Assembly (NCBI RefSeq): GCF_014518425.1
Contig: NZ_JACVCU010000001.1
Location: forward strand, 620,001 to 684,000
Length of the DNA stretch: 64,000 nucleotides
From: Terrabacter sp. MAHUQ-38
GTDB taxonomy: Bacteria; Actinomycetota; Actinomycetes; Actinomycetales; Dermatophilaceae
Direction: 5' to 3'
The stretch's first letter is position 1, and each line of letters begins with the position of its first letter. A model generated the notes under the pieces. It worked only from the letters and a program-made list of their open reading frames with translations. It ran no database searches and was not told the DNA's origin. Of the stretch, positions 1 to 7,376 are shown piece after piece. The translations under genes and the position numbers were made by a program.

Positions 1-1
1 G

Positions 2-976
2 GCCGACCTCAACGTCTACTACCCGCAGGGCGCGCCGGACTCGAGCACCGCCCACCAGGGCCAGCCCCTCGGCTGGGCCGGCGAGACGAGCCTCGACGTC
101 CAGTGGGCGCACGCCGTCGCGCCGGACGCGACGATCAACCTCGTCGTCGCCCCGAACAACTACGGCAATGCCATCAACGTCGCCGTCCGCTACGCCGTCG
201 ACCACGACCTCGGCGACGTCCTGTCGATGAGCTACGGCGCTTACGAGGCAGCCATCAGCGGCAAGGGCAACAACCTGCAGCTGCAGCAGTCGCACGAGAA
301 CTTCGTCGCCGCGCAGGCCAAGGGCATCTCGCTCTTCGCCTCGTCCGGCGACGACGGCGCCTCCAACGGCGGGCCGACCCCGGCCGCCGGCTACCCGGCA
401 TCCGACCCGCTCGTCACGGCCGTCGGCGGCACGAACCTCTTCGCCGGCGACACCGGCGCCTACCGGTCCGAGACGGTCTGGGGTGACGAGGCGTCGTGCG
501 CCGTCCACCAGCCGTTCGGCTGCCGCCTCGGCCCGATCGGCGCGACCGGCGGGGCGCCCAGCACGATCTTCCCGGCGCCCTCGTACCAGGCCGCCGTCAA
601 CGGCAATCGGATGCGCACGACGTCGGACGTGGCGTACGACGCGTCCGTCTACACCGCCGTGTTCGTCTACAACGGCTTCAACCCGGACCCGGCCGACAAC
701 GGCTTCTACTTCTACGGAGGCACGAGCTCCGGCTCGCCGCAGTGGGCCGCCATCGGTGCCCTCGCCGACCAGCAGGCCGGCCACCGGCTCGGCGGGCTCA
801 ACCCCGCCCTGTATGCCATCGGCGCGGGTCGGACACACGCCCTGGCCTTCCACGACGTGACCTCCGGCAACAACGCATGGGAGGGGCCGGGCCTCGACGC
901 GAAGGTCGGATACGACGACCCGACCGGCCTCGGCTCACCGGACGTCGCGAACCTCGTGGGTCAGCTCGTCCACTGA
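2..976 (+). CDS. Sedolisin (S53) family serine-carboxyl peptidase, 5'-truncated by window edge
   Basis: The reading frame is open from base 2, so the gene begins left of the window; 324 residues of the catalytic domain are visible. The Glu/Asp pair of the sedolisin triad is seen as E28 and D32 in GETSLD, the oxyanion Asp as D117 in SSGDDG, and the nucleophile as Ser242 in YGGTSSGSPQW. Near the end, the run around FHDVTSGNN followed by GLGSPDVANLV matches the family's C-terminal calcium-binding loop. Sedolisins are normally exported acid-tolerant proteases with a long propeptide, which here would lie outside the window. Family assignment is firm; substrate and export cannot be judged. Confidence 0.9.
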   Translation, partial: ADLNVYYPQGAPDSSTAHQGQPLGWAGETSLDVQWAHAVAPDATINLVVAPNNYGNAINVAVRYAVDHDLGDVLSMSYGAYEAAISGKGNNLQLQQSHENFVAAQAKGISLFASSGDDGASNGGPTPAAGYPASDPLVTAVGGTNLFAGDTGAYRSETVWGDEASCAVHQPFGCRLGPIGATGGAPSTIFPAPSYQAAVNGNRMRTTSDVAYDASVYTAVFVYNGFNPDPADNGFYFYGGTSSGSPQWAAIGALADQQAGHRLGGLNPALYAIGAGRTHALAFHDVTSGNNAWEGPGLDAKVGYDDPTGLGSPDVANLVGQLVH

Positions 977-1025
977 CTCCGCGTATGCCGTGAGGCGGCC
1001 GCCCGGTACGCGCCGGTCGGCCTCT

Positions 1026-1610
1026 TCAGCGGGAGAGGCCGAGCGTGGCGATGAGGTCCTCGTGCAGCTCGAACCAGACCCGGTGGCACGAGTCGACGTC
1101 GGTGCCGGTGAGCCACGCGGGGTCGTCGTCGGAACGGAAGAGTGCAGTGGCGAACCGGCGGTGATAGCCCTCGAACCTGGTGAGGCAGTCGGCCAGCCGG
1201 TCCTCGAGGCCGGAGAGGTCAGCGGCCACGCCCGAGAGCGCTTGCCACGCGGCCTCGTGGTTCTCGGGTGACGGGTCGAGCTGCACCGTCGTGCAGGCGT
1301 GGGCGACGACGTCGTTGAGCGGGACGAAGGCTCGATGCGCCTCGACGACGATCTCGCGGCCACCCACGGCATCGATCTCGTCGCGAAGCAGGGACTCACC
1401 CAGCCGCCGCCCCTCCTCCGTCAGGGACCAGCCGGACACGGCGGCGAAGGCGCTCCGCGCCACGCGACCCGCGGCCCGGTGCGCTTCCAGTCGCCCAGCA
1501 GTCTCGTCGAGGCGCAGGCCGAACCGTGCGGCCACTTCGGGGGTGTCGCCGAAACCGGTGAGCCGCACGGCGTGCAGGGTCAGCAGGTCTGGCGTCGACG
1601 CCTGGGTCAT
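1026..1610 (-). CDS. Winged-helix-like regulatory protein encoded next to a PEP-utilising enzyme
   Basis: 194 residues, ATG start. The N-terminal third (LHAVRLTGF ... SGWSLTEEGRRLGE) reads like a small winged-helix domain: helices, then the W-x-LTEEGR wing typical of MarR/PadR-like folds. The C-terminal two thirds is helical with conserved-looking Trp and His (FRSDDDPAWLTG, CHRVWFELHEDL). The start codon lies 6 bases past the stop of the PEP/pyruvate-binding protein, so the two are almost certainly one transcript. I infer that it regulates or assists that enzyme. I do not recognise a named family, and a non-DNA-binding role is possible. Confidence 0.6.
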   Translation of the reverse strand: MTQASTPDLLTLHAVRLTGFGDTPEVAARFGLRLDETAGRLEAHRAAGRVARSAFAAVSGWSLTEEGRRLGESLLRDEIDAVGGREIVVEAHRAFVPLNDVVAHACTTVQLDPSPENHEAAWQALSGVAADLSGLEDRLADCLTRFEGYHRRFATALFRSDDDPAWLTGTDVDSCHRVWFELHEDLIATLGLSR

Positions 1611-1616
1611 CGGCGC

Positions 1617-2780
1617 TCACTCACCTCTTCGGTGCTCACTGAGACGGGCTGGTGCGGCGACGGTACCGCGCGCGCCGTCCACCACGACGGCCTCCCCGTC
1701 GCCGATCCGCGACAGCGCGCCGACCGCCCCGACGACGGCGGGGATGCCGGCCTCGCGAGCCACGATGGACGCGTGCGACAGCAGGCCCCCGGTCTCGGTG
1801 ACGACAGCGGCGACGATGCCGAAGAGCGGGGTCCACGCCGGGTCGGTGGTGCGGCAGACGAGGATGTCACCGGGACCGATCCGACCGAACTCGTCGACTC
1901 CGCGCACGACCCGTGCCGTCCCGCCGACCGTGCCCGAGCTCGAACCGGTGCCCGACACCAGCACTCGCCCGGTGTCGTGGCCGCTGCGTCGCGACCGGGA
2001 GAACGCGCTCGTGGTGATGGGCCGCGCTTGGAGGACCCACAGCCGGTCACCCTCGACGGCCCACTCGACGTCGACGGCATGGCCCAGCACGGCCTCGACG
2101 TGACGGGCGGCCTCGGCCACCTCCGCGGCCATCGCGTCCGTCAGGCTCGGGCGGCGACGGTCGGCGTACCCGACCGCGCTGCGCCGCAGGCCGTCCGGTC
2201 CGAGGTCGACGCGAGTCGCCTTGGATCCCACCCGGACCTCGACCCCCCCGATCCCGGACCCCCCGGACACCGTGTAGCGGTCGGGAACCACCGTCCCGCC
2301 CACCACGGACTCCCCGAGCCCGCGGGCAGCCTCGATGACGACCGCGTCCGCGCCCGTGGTGGGCTCACGAGTGAAGGCCACCCCGGCGACCTGCGCCGCC
2401 ACCAGGCGCTGGACGATGACCGGCACCCGCGTCTCCGTCGTCCTGCCGAGGCGCCGCGCATAGGCACGTGCCCGGTCGGTGCCGCCTGAACGGGCGCACC
2501 TCTCGACCGCCTCGGCCACGGCCTCCGTGCCGGCGACGCCGAGGACCGTCTCGAGCTGCCCGGCGAACGAGGCGGAGGCCGAGTCCTCGTGCAGGCCGCT
2601 CGAGCGGACCGCGAGCGGCTCGCCGAGCCGAGCCAGCACCTCGCGAAGCGCGAGGGCGTCCACCTCCCCGAGGGCCACGACGCCCTCGGGCACGTCGACA
2701 CCCGCCCGCACCAGACGGCCCAACGCGTACGCTTTGCCGCCGCACTCCGGGCCGGCGTCGGCCAGGTCGACGAGGCGCAC
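1617..2780 (-). CDS. PEP/pyruvate-binding and PEP-utilising mobile-domain protein (short PEP synthase/rifampicin phosphotransferase-like)
   Basis: 387 residues, GTG start. Two modules are visible. The first is a PPDK_N-type ATP-grasp domain, with the opening LADAGPECGGKA, the phosphate-binding LAVRSSGLHEDSASASFAGQ and the closing WVLQARPITTS. The second is a swivelling phosphohistidine domain with GGLLSHASIVAREAGIPAVVG, whose His is the phospho-carrier. The PEP/pyruvate TIM-barrel of full PEP synthases and PPDK (800-900 residues) is missing. The size also lacks the middle substrate domain of rifampicin phosphotransferases. It must therefore pass its phosphate to an unknown acceptor or partner. 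It sits in an operon with a CPBP protease upstream (8-base gap) and a regulator downstream. Confidence 0.8.
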   Translation of the reverse strand: MRLVDLADAGPECGGKAYALGRLVRAGVDVPEGVVALGEVDALALREVLARLGEPLAVRSSGLHEDSASASFAGQLETVLGVAGTEAVAEAVERCARSGGTDRARAYARRLGRTTETRVPVIVQRLVAAQVAGVAFTREPTTGADAVVIEAARGLGESVVGGTVVPDRYTVSGGSGIGGVEVRVGSKATRVDLGPDGLRRSAVGYADRRRPSLTDAMAAEVAEAARHVEAVLGHAVDVEWAVEGDRLWVLQARPITTSAFSRSRRSGHDTGRVLVSGTGSSSGTVGGTARVVRGVDEFGRIGPGDILVCRTTDPAWTPLFGIVAAVVTETGGLLSHASIVAREAGIPAVVGAVGALSRIGDGEAVVVDGARGTVAAPARLSEHRRGE

Positions 2781-2788
2781 CGGTGCGC

Positions 2789-3544
2789 TCAGGCGGCGAG
2801 GCGCCAGGCGAGGACGCCGAAGAGCACACCGAGGGAGTTCGTCGCCCAGTGCATGCCGACGCTCGCGAAGATGCTGCCGCTCCGGCGGCGCAGCTCACCG
2901 GCGAGCACGCCACCGAGCGCGGTGAAGAGCACGGTGCCGCCGACGACGGCGACCTTCGCGAACGGGCCGAGGCCGGCGACGGCACTGCCGATCGCCTCGT
3001 TGCCGGTCACCGACGCCATGGCGGGGAAGACGTGCCAGAGGCCGAAGAGCACCGACGACGCGACGACGACCTGCCACATCCGGGCGTGGCGCGACAGGAA
3101 CCCCCACAGCACCGAGCGGAAGGCGACCTCCTCGAGGAGGATCGTGCCGACGGGGATCATGACGAAGGCCGTGAACAGGGCGCCGGCCGGGGGCAGGTGG
3201 TAGCGGACGTCGAGGAATGCGGTGCGCGTCGTGGGCAGCAGGATGCCGGCGAGGTACACGAGCCCGACGACACCGATCACGCCGAGGCCCCAGCGGATGC
3301 CGCGCGCGTGCGTGCGGCGCGCGAGGCCGAGCTGGTGCCAGGACAGGCCCTGCCAGCGGGCGAAGCCGAGCAGGGCGACGGCGCCGACCGGGCCGAGCCA
3401 CATGGTGTCCCAGCCGAGCACGTGGTTCGCGATGTTGACGGCGACGAGGGCGAAGACGACCACGACGGTCGCGGCGAGGCGCGCCCGGCGACCGCGCGCG
3501 ATGAGCGCGAGGCGGTGCCGGCGTACGGCCTCGTGTGACTGCAT
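2789..3544 (-). CDS. CPBP-family intramembrane glutamic endopeptidase
   Basis: Integral membrane protein with about seven or eight hydrophobic segments. The three CPBP (Rce1/Abi) motifs are present: LLEEVAFRSVLWG (EExxxR), the FGLWHVFP histidine motif, and MHWATNSLGV (HxxxN). These supply the catalytic Glu and the His/Asn ligands. The frame is open upstream to a GTG at 3667, with ATGs at 3610 and 3601. I prefer the ATG at 3544 because it leaves a short basic head before the first membrane span, but the ribosome site is weak in every case. It is followed by the PEP-utilising gene. CPBP proteins process prenylated or other membrane substrates; this one's substrate is unknown. Confidence 0.8.
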   Translation of the reverse strand: MQSHEAVRRHRLALIARGRRARLAATVVVVFALVAVNIANHVLGWDTMWLGPVGAVALLGFARWQGLSWHQLGLARRTHARGIRWGLGVIGVVGLVYLAGILLPTTRTAFLDVRYHLPPAGALFTAFVMIPVGTILLEEVAFRSVLWGFLSRHARMWQVVVASSVLFGLWHVFPAMASVTGNEAIGSAVAGLGPFAKVAVVGGTVLFTALGGVLAGELRRRSGSIFASVGMHWATNSLGVLFGVLAWRLAA

Positions 3545-3698
3545 GACACCGCCGTCGGGTGGGTCCCCGACGAACGAAGGTGTGCTCGCGAGTGCAGTCA
3601 TCTTCTCCATGGTGGCACGCGAACCTGTGCCGTATGCACGTTGGCCCGCTTTCACCACTCCTGCCACAGGAGTCCCCCCAGTCGCGGGTTTCGCGCCG

Positions 3699-4220
3699 TC
3701 AGCGCCGCCGTTCGAGGAGGCCGCGCACGTACTCGGCCTGCCCGAGGTGCTTGGCGGCGTCCTCGAGCACCGACATGATGCGCACGCCGACCGTGACCGG
3801 CGGGTCCCAGCTGCGGTCGATGACCCGCGCGTAGGTCGCCGCGTCCATCTCCTCGACGAGAGCGGCGGTTCGCTCGTGGACGGCGCCGTGATAGCCCGCG
3901 AAGAGGCCGGGGTCGGCGACCCTGAACTGCCCGACGTCGGACGAGGTCATGCTCCAGCCGTGGGCGTCGCGCGCGTAGGGCAGGCCGAACCGGTCGACCC
4001 AGCCGTCGCCGAGCCACACCGAATCGTCGTCGGCGAGCTGGGCCACCTGGTCGTCCTGCTGGCGGGCCAGGTGCCACACGAGCCACGCGATGTGGTTGGC
4101 GTCGGCGTCCGGGCGCCACAGCAGCTCGTCGACGGAGAGACCGTCGACCACCTCCGGCACACCGTCACGGATGCGGCCGAAGCCGTCGAGCAGCAGGTCA
4201 CGAGCGGGGTCTGTCGTCAC
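3699..4220 (-). CDS. DinB/DUF664-like putative metal-dependent transferase
   Basis: About 173 residues of a DinB-like four-helix bundle. The usual histidine ligands are suggested by HIAWLVWHLARQQDDQVA and by AAKHLGQAEYVRGLL near the C-terminus. Actinobacterial members of this superfamily are commonly mycothiol-dependent enzymes, such as maleylpyruvate isomerase, or uncharacterised thiol S-transferases. I chose the GTG at 4220 because AGGTGG sits six bases upstream; an in-frame GTG at 4244 would add eight residues. It is transcribed away from the flavin oxidase on its right. The exact reaction cannot be read from the sequence. Confidence 0.75.
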   Translation of the reverse strand: MTTDPARDLLLDGFGRIRDGVPEVVDGLSVDELLWRPDADANHIAWLVWHLARQQDDQVAQLADDDSVWLGDGWVDRFGLPYARDAHGWSMTSSDVGQFRVADPGLFAGYHGAVHERTAALVEEMDAATYARVIDRSWDPPVTVGVRIMSVLEDAAKHLGQAEYVRGLLERRR

Positions 4221-4498
4221 GTCGTCCACCTGACCAGCATGCACCCATGGCCGGTTGGGACGCCGCCACGCACGGCAGGCGCGAGACGTCCGACCCGGTC
4301 GCCGCTCAGCGCCGTGGGAGCACTCCGACGCCGCTGAGCCCCCCCAGCGCCGGTGAGCCGGACCAGCGTCGCTGGGCCCGTCGCAGATTTCTGGCCCGCC
4401 GTGTCACAAACCGGCGTCGCCGTTCGACGTAGGGGTGAAGGGCCGCGACCGACAAAGCCCTTGACCTCACGTCCACTTGAGCCCGGAGGATGACCAGC

Positions 4499-5890
4499 AT
4501 GACGACGACAGACCCCACCATCACCCCCGACGTCCTGCGCCGAGCCGTGAGCGGCACGGTCCACGAGCCCGGCGATCCCGGCTTCGGCGACGCACACGCG
4601 ATCTTCTACCGCCACCTCGACGTGGCACCCCGCGTCGCGGTCACCACGACCAGCGCCGAGGACGTCGCGGCCGCCGTGACCTTCGCCGTCGAGCACGGCC
4701 TCGAGGTCGCTGTGCGCAGCGGGGGCCACAGCGGCGCCGGCCACGGCACCGTCGACGGCGGCCTCGTCATCGACCTCAGCGGCCTCGACACCATCGACGT
4801 CGATGTGGAGGCGCGCACCGTCACGGCCGGCACCGGTGCCACCGCGGGCGAGGTCACCGCAGCGGTGGGCGAGCACGGCCTCGCCATCGGCTTCGGCGAC
4901 ACGGGCACCGTCGGCATCGGCGGCATCACGACCGGCGGCGGGGTCGGCTTCCTGAGCCGCGCCCAGGGCCTGACCGTCGACAACGTCCTGTCGGCCCAGG
5001 TCGTCACGGCCGACGGCACCATCCACGAGGTCGACGCCGACCACGAGCCCGACCTCTTCTGGGCTGTTCGCGGCGGTGGCGGCAACGTCGGCGTCGTGAC
5101 CCGGTTCACCTACCGCCTCCACGAGGTGCCGCAGATCGTCGGCGGACTCCTCGTGCTGCCGGCGACGGCCGATACCGTGGCCGAGCTCGTCCGGGTGACG
5201 CAGGAGGCACCCGAGCAGCTCGGCGCGATCGTCAACGTCATGCCCGCGCCGCCGATGCCGTTCCTCCCGGCGGAGCTGCACGGGAAGCTCGTCATCTTCG
5301 CGCTCGTGTCGTATGCCGGGTCGCCCGAGGAGGCGGAGCCCGTGCTGTCGCGCCTGCGTGCGGTCGCGCCGCCCATCGCCGACCTGCTGGCCCCGATGCC
5401 GTATGCCGGCCTGTTCGCGGCCGAGGAGGGCGCCGACTACCACCCGGTGGCCACGTCGACGACGGGCTTCGCACAGGAGTTCGGCGTCGCCGACGCCGCC
5501 CGCGTCATCGACGAGCTCGGGGCGCGGCTCGCCGATCCGGGCGTGCAGATGACCGTCGTCCAGCTGCGCCCGCTCGGCGGGGCCATCAGCCGCGTCGCTC
5601 CGGACGCCACGGCGTACGCCCACCGCGAGTGGCCGCTGATGTACAACGTCGCCGCGATCGTCGACGGTGTCGAGCACCTGGCGGTCCAGGGCGAGTGGAT
5701 CGAGGCTCTCGGTGCTGCGATCTCGAAGGGCACGCCGGGGGCGTACGTCGGCTTCTCACTCCCTGACGACGCCGACGCCGTCCGGAGGATCTATCCCGGC
5801 CGGACCTTCGACCGGCTCGCGGCGATCAAGCGCACCTACGACCCCGACAACGTCTTCCACCGCAACCACAACGTCCCACCCGCAGGCTGA
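4499..5890 (+). CDS. FAD-binding (BBE-type) oxidoreductase
   Basis: 463 residues. The N-terminal PCMH-type FAD domain has RSGGHSGAGHGTVDGG, where the first His is the usual 8-alpha covalent FAD site, and later GTVGIGGITTGGGVGFLSR. The C-terminus RTYDPDNVFHRNHNV is the berberine-bridge-enzyme signature. The partner Cys that gives bicovalent flavin in some members is not seen in VGIGGITTGGG, so single covalent attachment is likelier. The start at 4499 is preferred over the ATG at 4490 because GGAGG at 4485-4489 is nine bases upstream of 4499 but abuts 4490. No signal peptide is seen. Such enzymes oxidise sugars, alkaloids or tetracycline-like substrates; the substrate here is unknown. Confidence 0.85.
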   Translation: MTTTDPTITPDVLRRAVSGTVHEPGDPGFGDAHAIFYRHLDVAPRVAVTTTSAEDVAAAVTFAVEHGLEVAVRSGGHSGAGHGTVDGGLVIDLSGLDTIDVDVEARTVTAGTGATAGEVTAAVGEHGLAIGFGDTGTVGIGGITTGGGVGFLSRAQGLTVDNVLSAQVVTADGTIHEVDADHEPDLFWAVRGGGGNVGVVTRFTYRLHEVPQIVGGLLVLPATADTVAELVRVTQEAPEQLGAIVNVMPAPPMPFLPAELHGKLVIFALVSYAGSPEEAEPVLSRLRAVAPPIADLLAPMPYAGLFAAEEGADYHPVATSTTGFAQEFGVADAARVIDELGARLADPGVQMTVVQLRPLGGAISRVAPDATAYAHREWPLMYNVAAIVDGVEHLAVQGEWIEALGAAISKGTPGAYVGFSLPDDADAVRRIYPGRTFDRLAAIKRTYDPDNVFHRNHNVPPAG

Positions 5891-5945
5891 CCGGCGGCAC
5901 GGGCATCCCCGATGGCCCGCGACGCCCGTCGCCGGCCGGGTGGGG

Positions 5946-7376
5946 TCACGAGTGGTCGTCCGGGAGCGAGAGCAGGACGAACGCCTCGACGGGCTCGCCC
6001 TTGCCCTTGAGGTCGAGCGGGCCGAGCGGCTCGGTCATCGCGCCGGGCAACATCGTGAGGGTGTCGGCGGTGACCGCGACGCGGCCGACCGGCGCCTGGC
6101 CCTCGATCCGTGACGCGACGTTGACGGCGTCGCCGATGACGGTGTGGGTGCGGCCACCCTCGCTGCCGAGCACGCTGACGAGAACCTCGCCGCTGTTGAT
6201 CCCGACCCGGAACCGGGGCCAGCCGGGGTGCTCGTCGGCGATGCGCGCCGTCTCGGTCTGGAGGTCGAGGCCCGCCTGCGCGGCCCGGCGCGCGTGGTCC
6301 GGCTGGTCGCCGAGCCGGTTGAACGTCGCCATGATCGCGTCGCCGATGAGGCGGTCGATGGTGCCGCCGTGGCGTTTGACGACGGCTGGGATCGCGACCG
6401 TGAAGTACGCGTTGAGCATCGCGGTGACCTCCGCCGGGTCGTGGCCCTCGGAGAAGGTCGTGAAGCTCTTGAGGTCGGCGAACAGGATCGTCATCTCACG
6501 TCGCCCCGCCAGGGTGTCCGCCGTGTAGAGGGCGGCGTAGCGCTCCTCGTGCCAGGACTGCTGCGCGCCCCACGCGACGAGGACGAACGCCGCGAGCATG
6601 AGCAGGTGCCACTCCCACCACGAGTAGTGCCAGTTCGGCGCGAAGACGATGGCGACCATCGCCTCGGCGAGCAGGACCATCGCCGACGCCATCGCTGCGG
6701 GGAGCAGGCCGCCCCGGTGCCACCACAGACGGGCGTATGTCACTGCCGCCACGGCGAAGAGCACGACGGCGAGCACGGCCGTCGCGGCCATGGGCGCCGA
6801 TCCGCGCTCCAGTCCCGGCCCGACGTCGAACGGCGGCAGGCGCAGGAGCGAGACCACTGCCCACGCGACCATGAGGAGGATGAGGGCGACCCGCGACCAC
6901 CGCGCCCGGCGCATCTCTTCGACCGCCCGTCCTGCGTCGACCTCGCGCACCGACGCGACGGCGAAGAGCGAGCCGATCGCGATGCCGACGGGAGTGGAGA
7001 CGTTGAACCCGGCGGACGCGGTCTCGAGGAGCATGCGCGGTGTCGCGAGCGCGTGCAGACCGAGGAAGCCCGCGGACGAGAGGAAGGCCAGCGAGACGTA
7101 CATGACGCGCACGTCGCCGCGCCGCACCGCCGCCGCCCCGGTGCCGTATGCCGTGACGGCACTGAGCAGTGCCGCGCCGAGGACGATCCAGAAGTGGGTC
7201 GACTCGTGCTGCCACTGCCGGTCCAGCTGCCCCGAGAGGCGGAGCAGGACGAGGCCGAGCAGCGGCAGGGCCAGCGCGGCGGCACCGACCGCGCCGCGCC
7301 GCCGAGCTCCCGCGCGTGCGTGCCCCGGGCCCGTGGGGGCGGGCGCCCGAGGTCCGACGGTGGCGTGCTCAGCCAC
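5946..7376 (-). CDS. Membrane-bound class III adenylate/guanylate cyclase
   Basis: 476 residues from a GTG that overlaps the upstream flavoprotein gene by eight bases, implying translational coupling. About eight hydrophobic segments fill residues 20-280; no HAMP domain is recognised. The C-terminal cyclase domain begins MTILFADLKSFTTFSEG (first metal Asp), continues LIGDAIMATF (second metal Asp) and IGDAVNVASRIEG (transition-state Asn/Arg). All core catalytic residues of a homodimeric cyclase are therefore visible. A longer in-frame reading back to 7580 is only antisense-like read-through of the neighbouring gene. The coupling suggests that its membrane sensor or its activity is tied to the redox/receiver protein encoded just before it. 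Confidence 0.88.
   Translation of the reverse strand: MAEHATVGPRAPAPTGPGHARAGARRRGAVGAAALALPLLGLVLLRLSGQLDRQWQHESTHFWIVLGAALLSAVTAYGTGAAAVRRGDVRVMYVSLAFLSSAGFLGLHALATPRMLLETASAGFNVSTPVGIAIGSLFAVASVREVDAGRAVEEMRRARWSRVALILLMVAWAVVSLLRLPPFDVGPGLERGSAPMAATAVLAVVLFAVAAVTYARLWWHRGGLLPAAMASAMVLLAEAMVAIVFAPNWHYSWWEWHLLMLAAFVLVAWGAQQSWHEERYAALYTADTLAGRREMTILFADLKSFTTFSEGHDPAEVTAMLNAYFTVAIPAVVKRHGGTIDRLIGDAIMATFNRLGDQPDHARRAAQAGLDLQTETARIADEHPGWPRFRVGINSGEVLVSVLGSEGGRTHTVIGDAVNVASRIEGQAPVGRVAVTADTLTMLPGAMTEPLGPLDLKGKGEPVEAFVLLSLPDDHS

Noticed and set aside
4217..5677. Long minus-strand frames opposite the flavin oxidase
   Set aside because: Amino-acid composition (Arg/Asp/Gly/Val-rich without motifs) is that of an antisense shadow.
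5919..5932. Short palindrome GCGACG-CC-CGTCGC between convergent genes as terminator
   Set aside because: A six-base stem is too short to claim in DNA this GC-rich.
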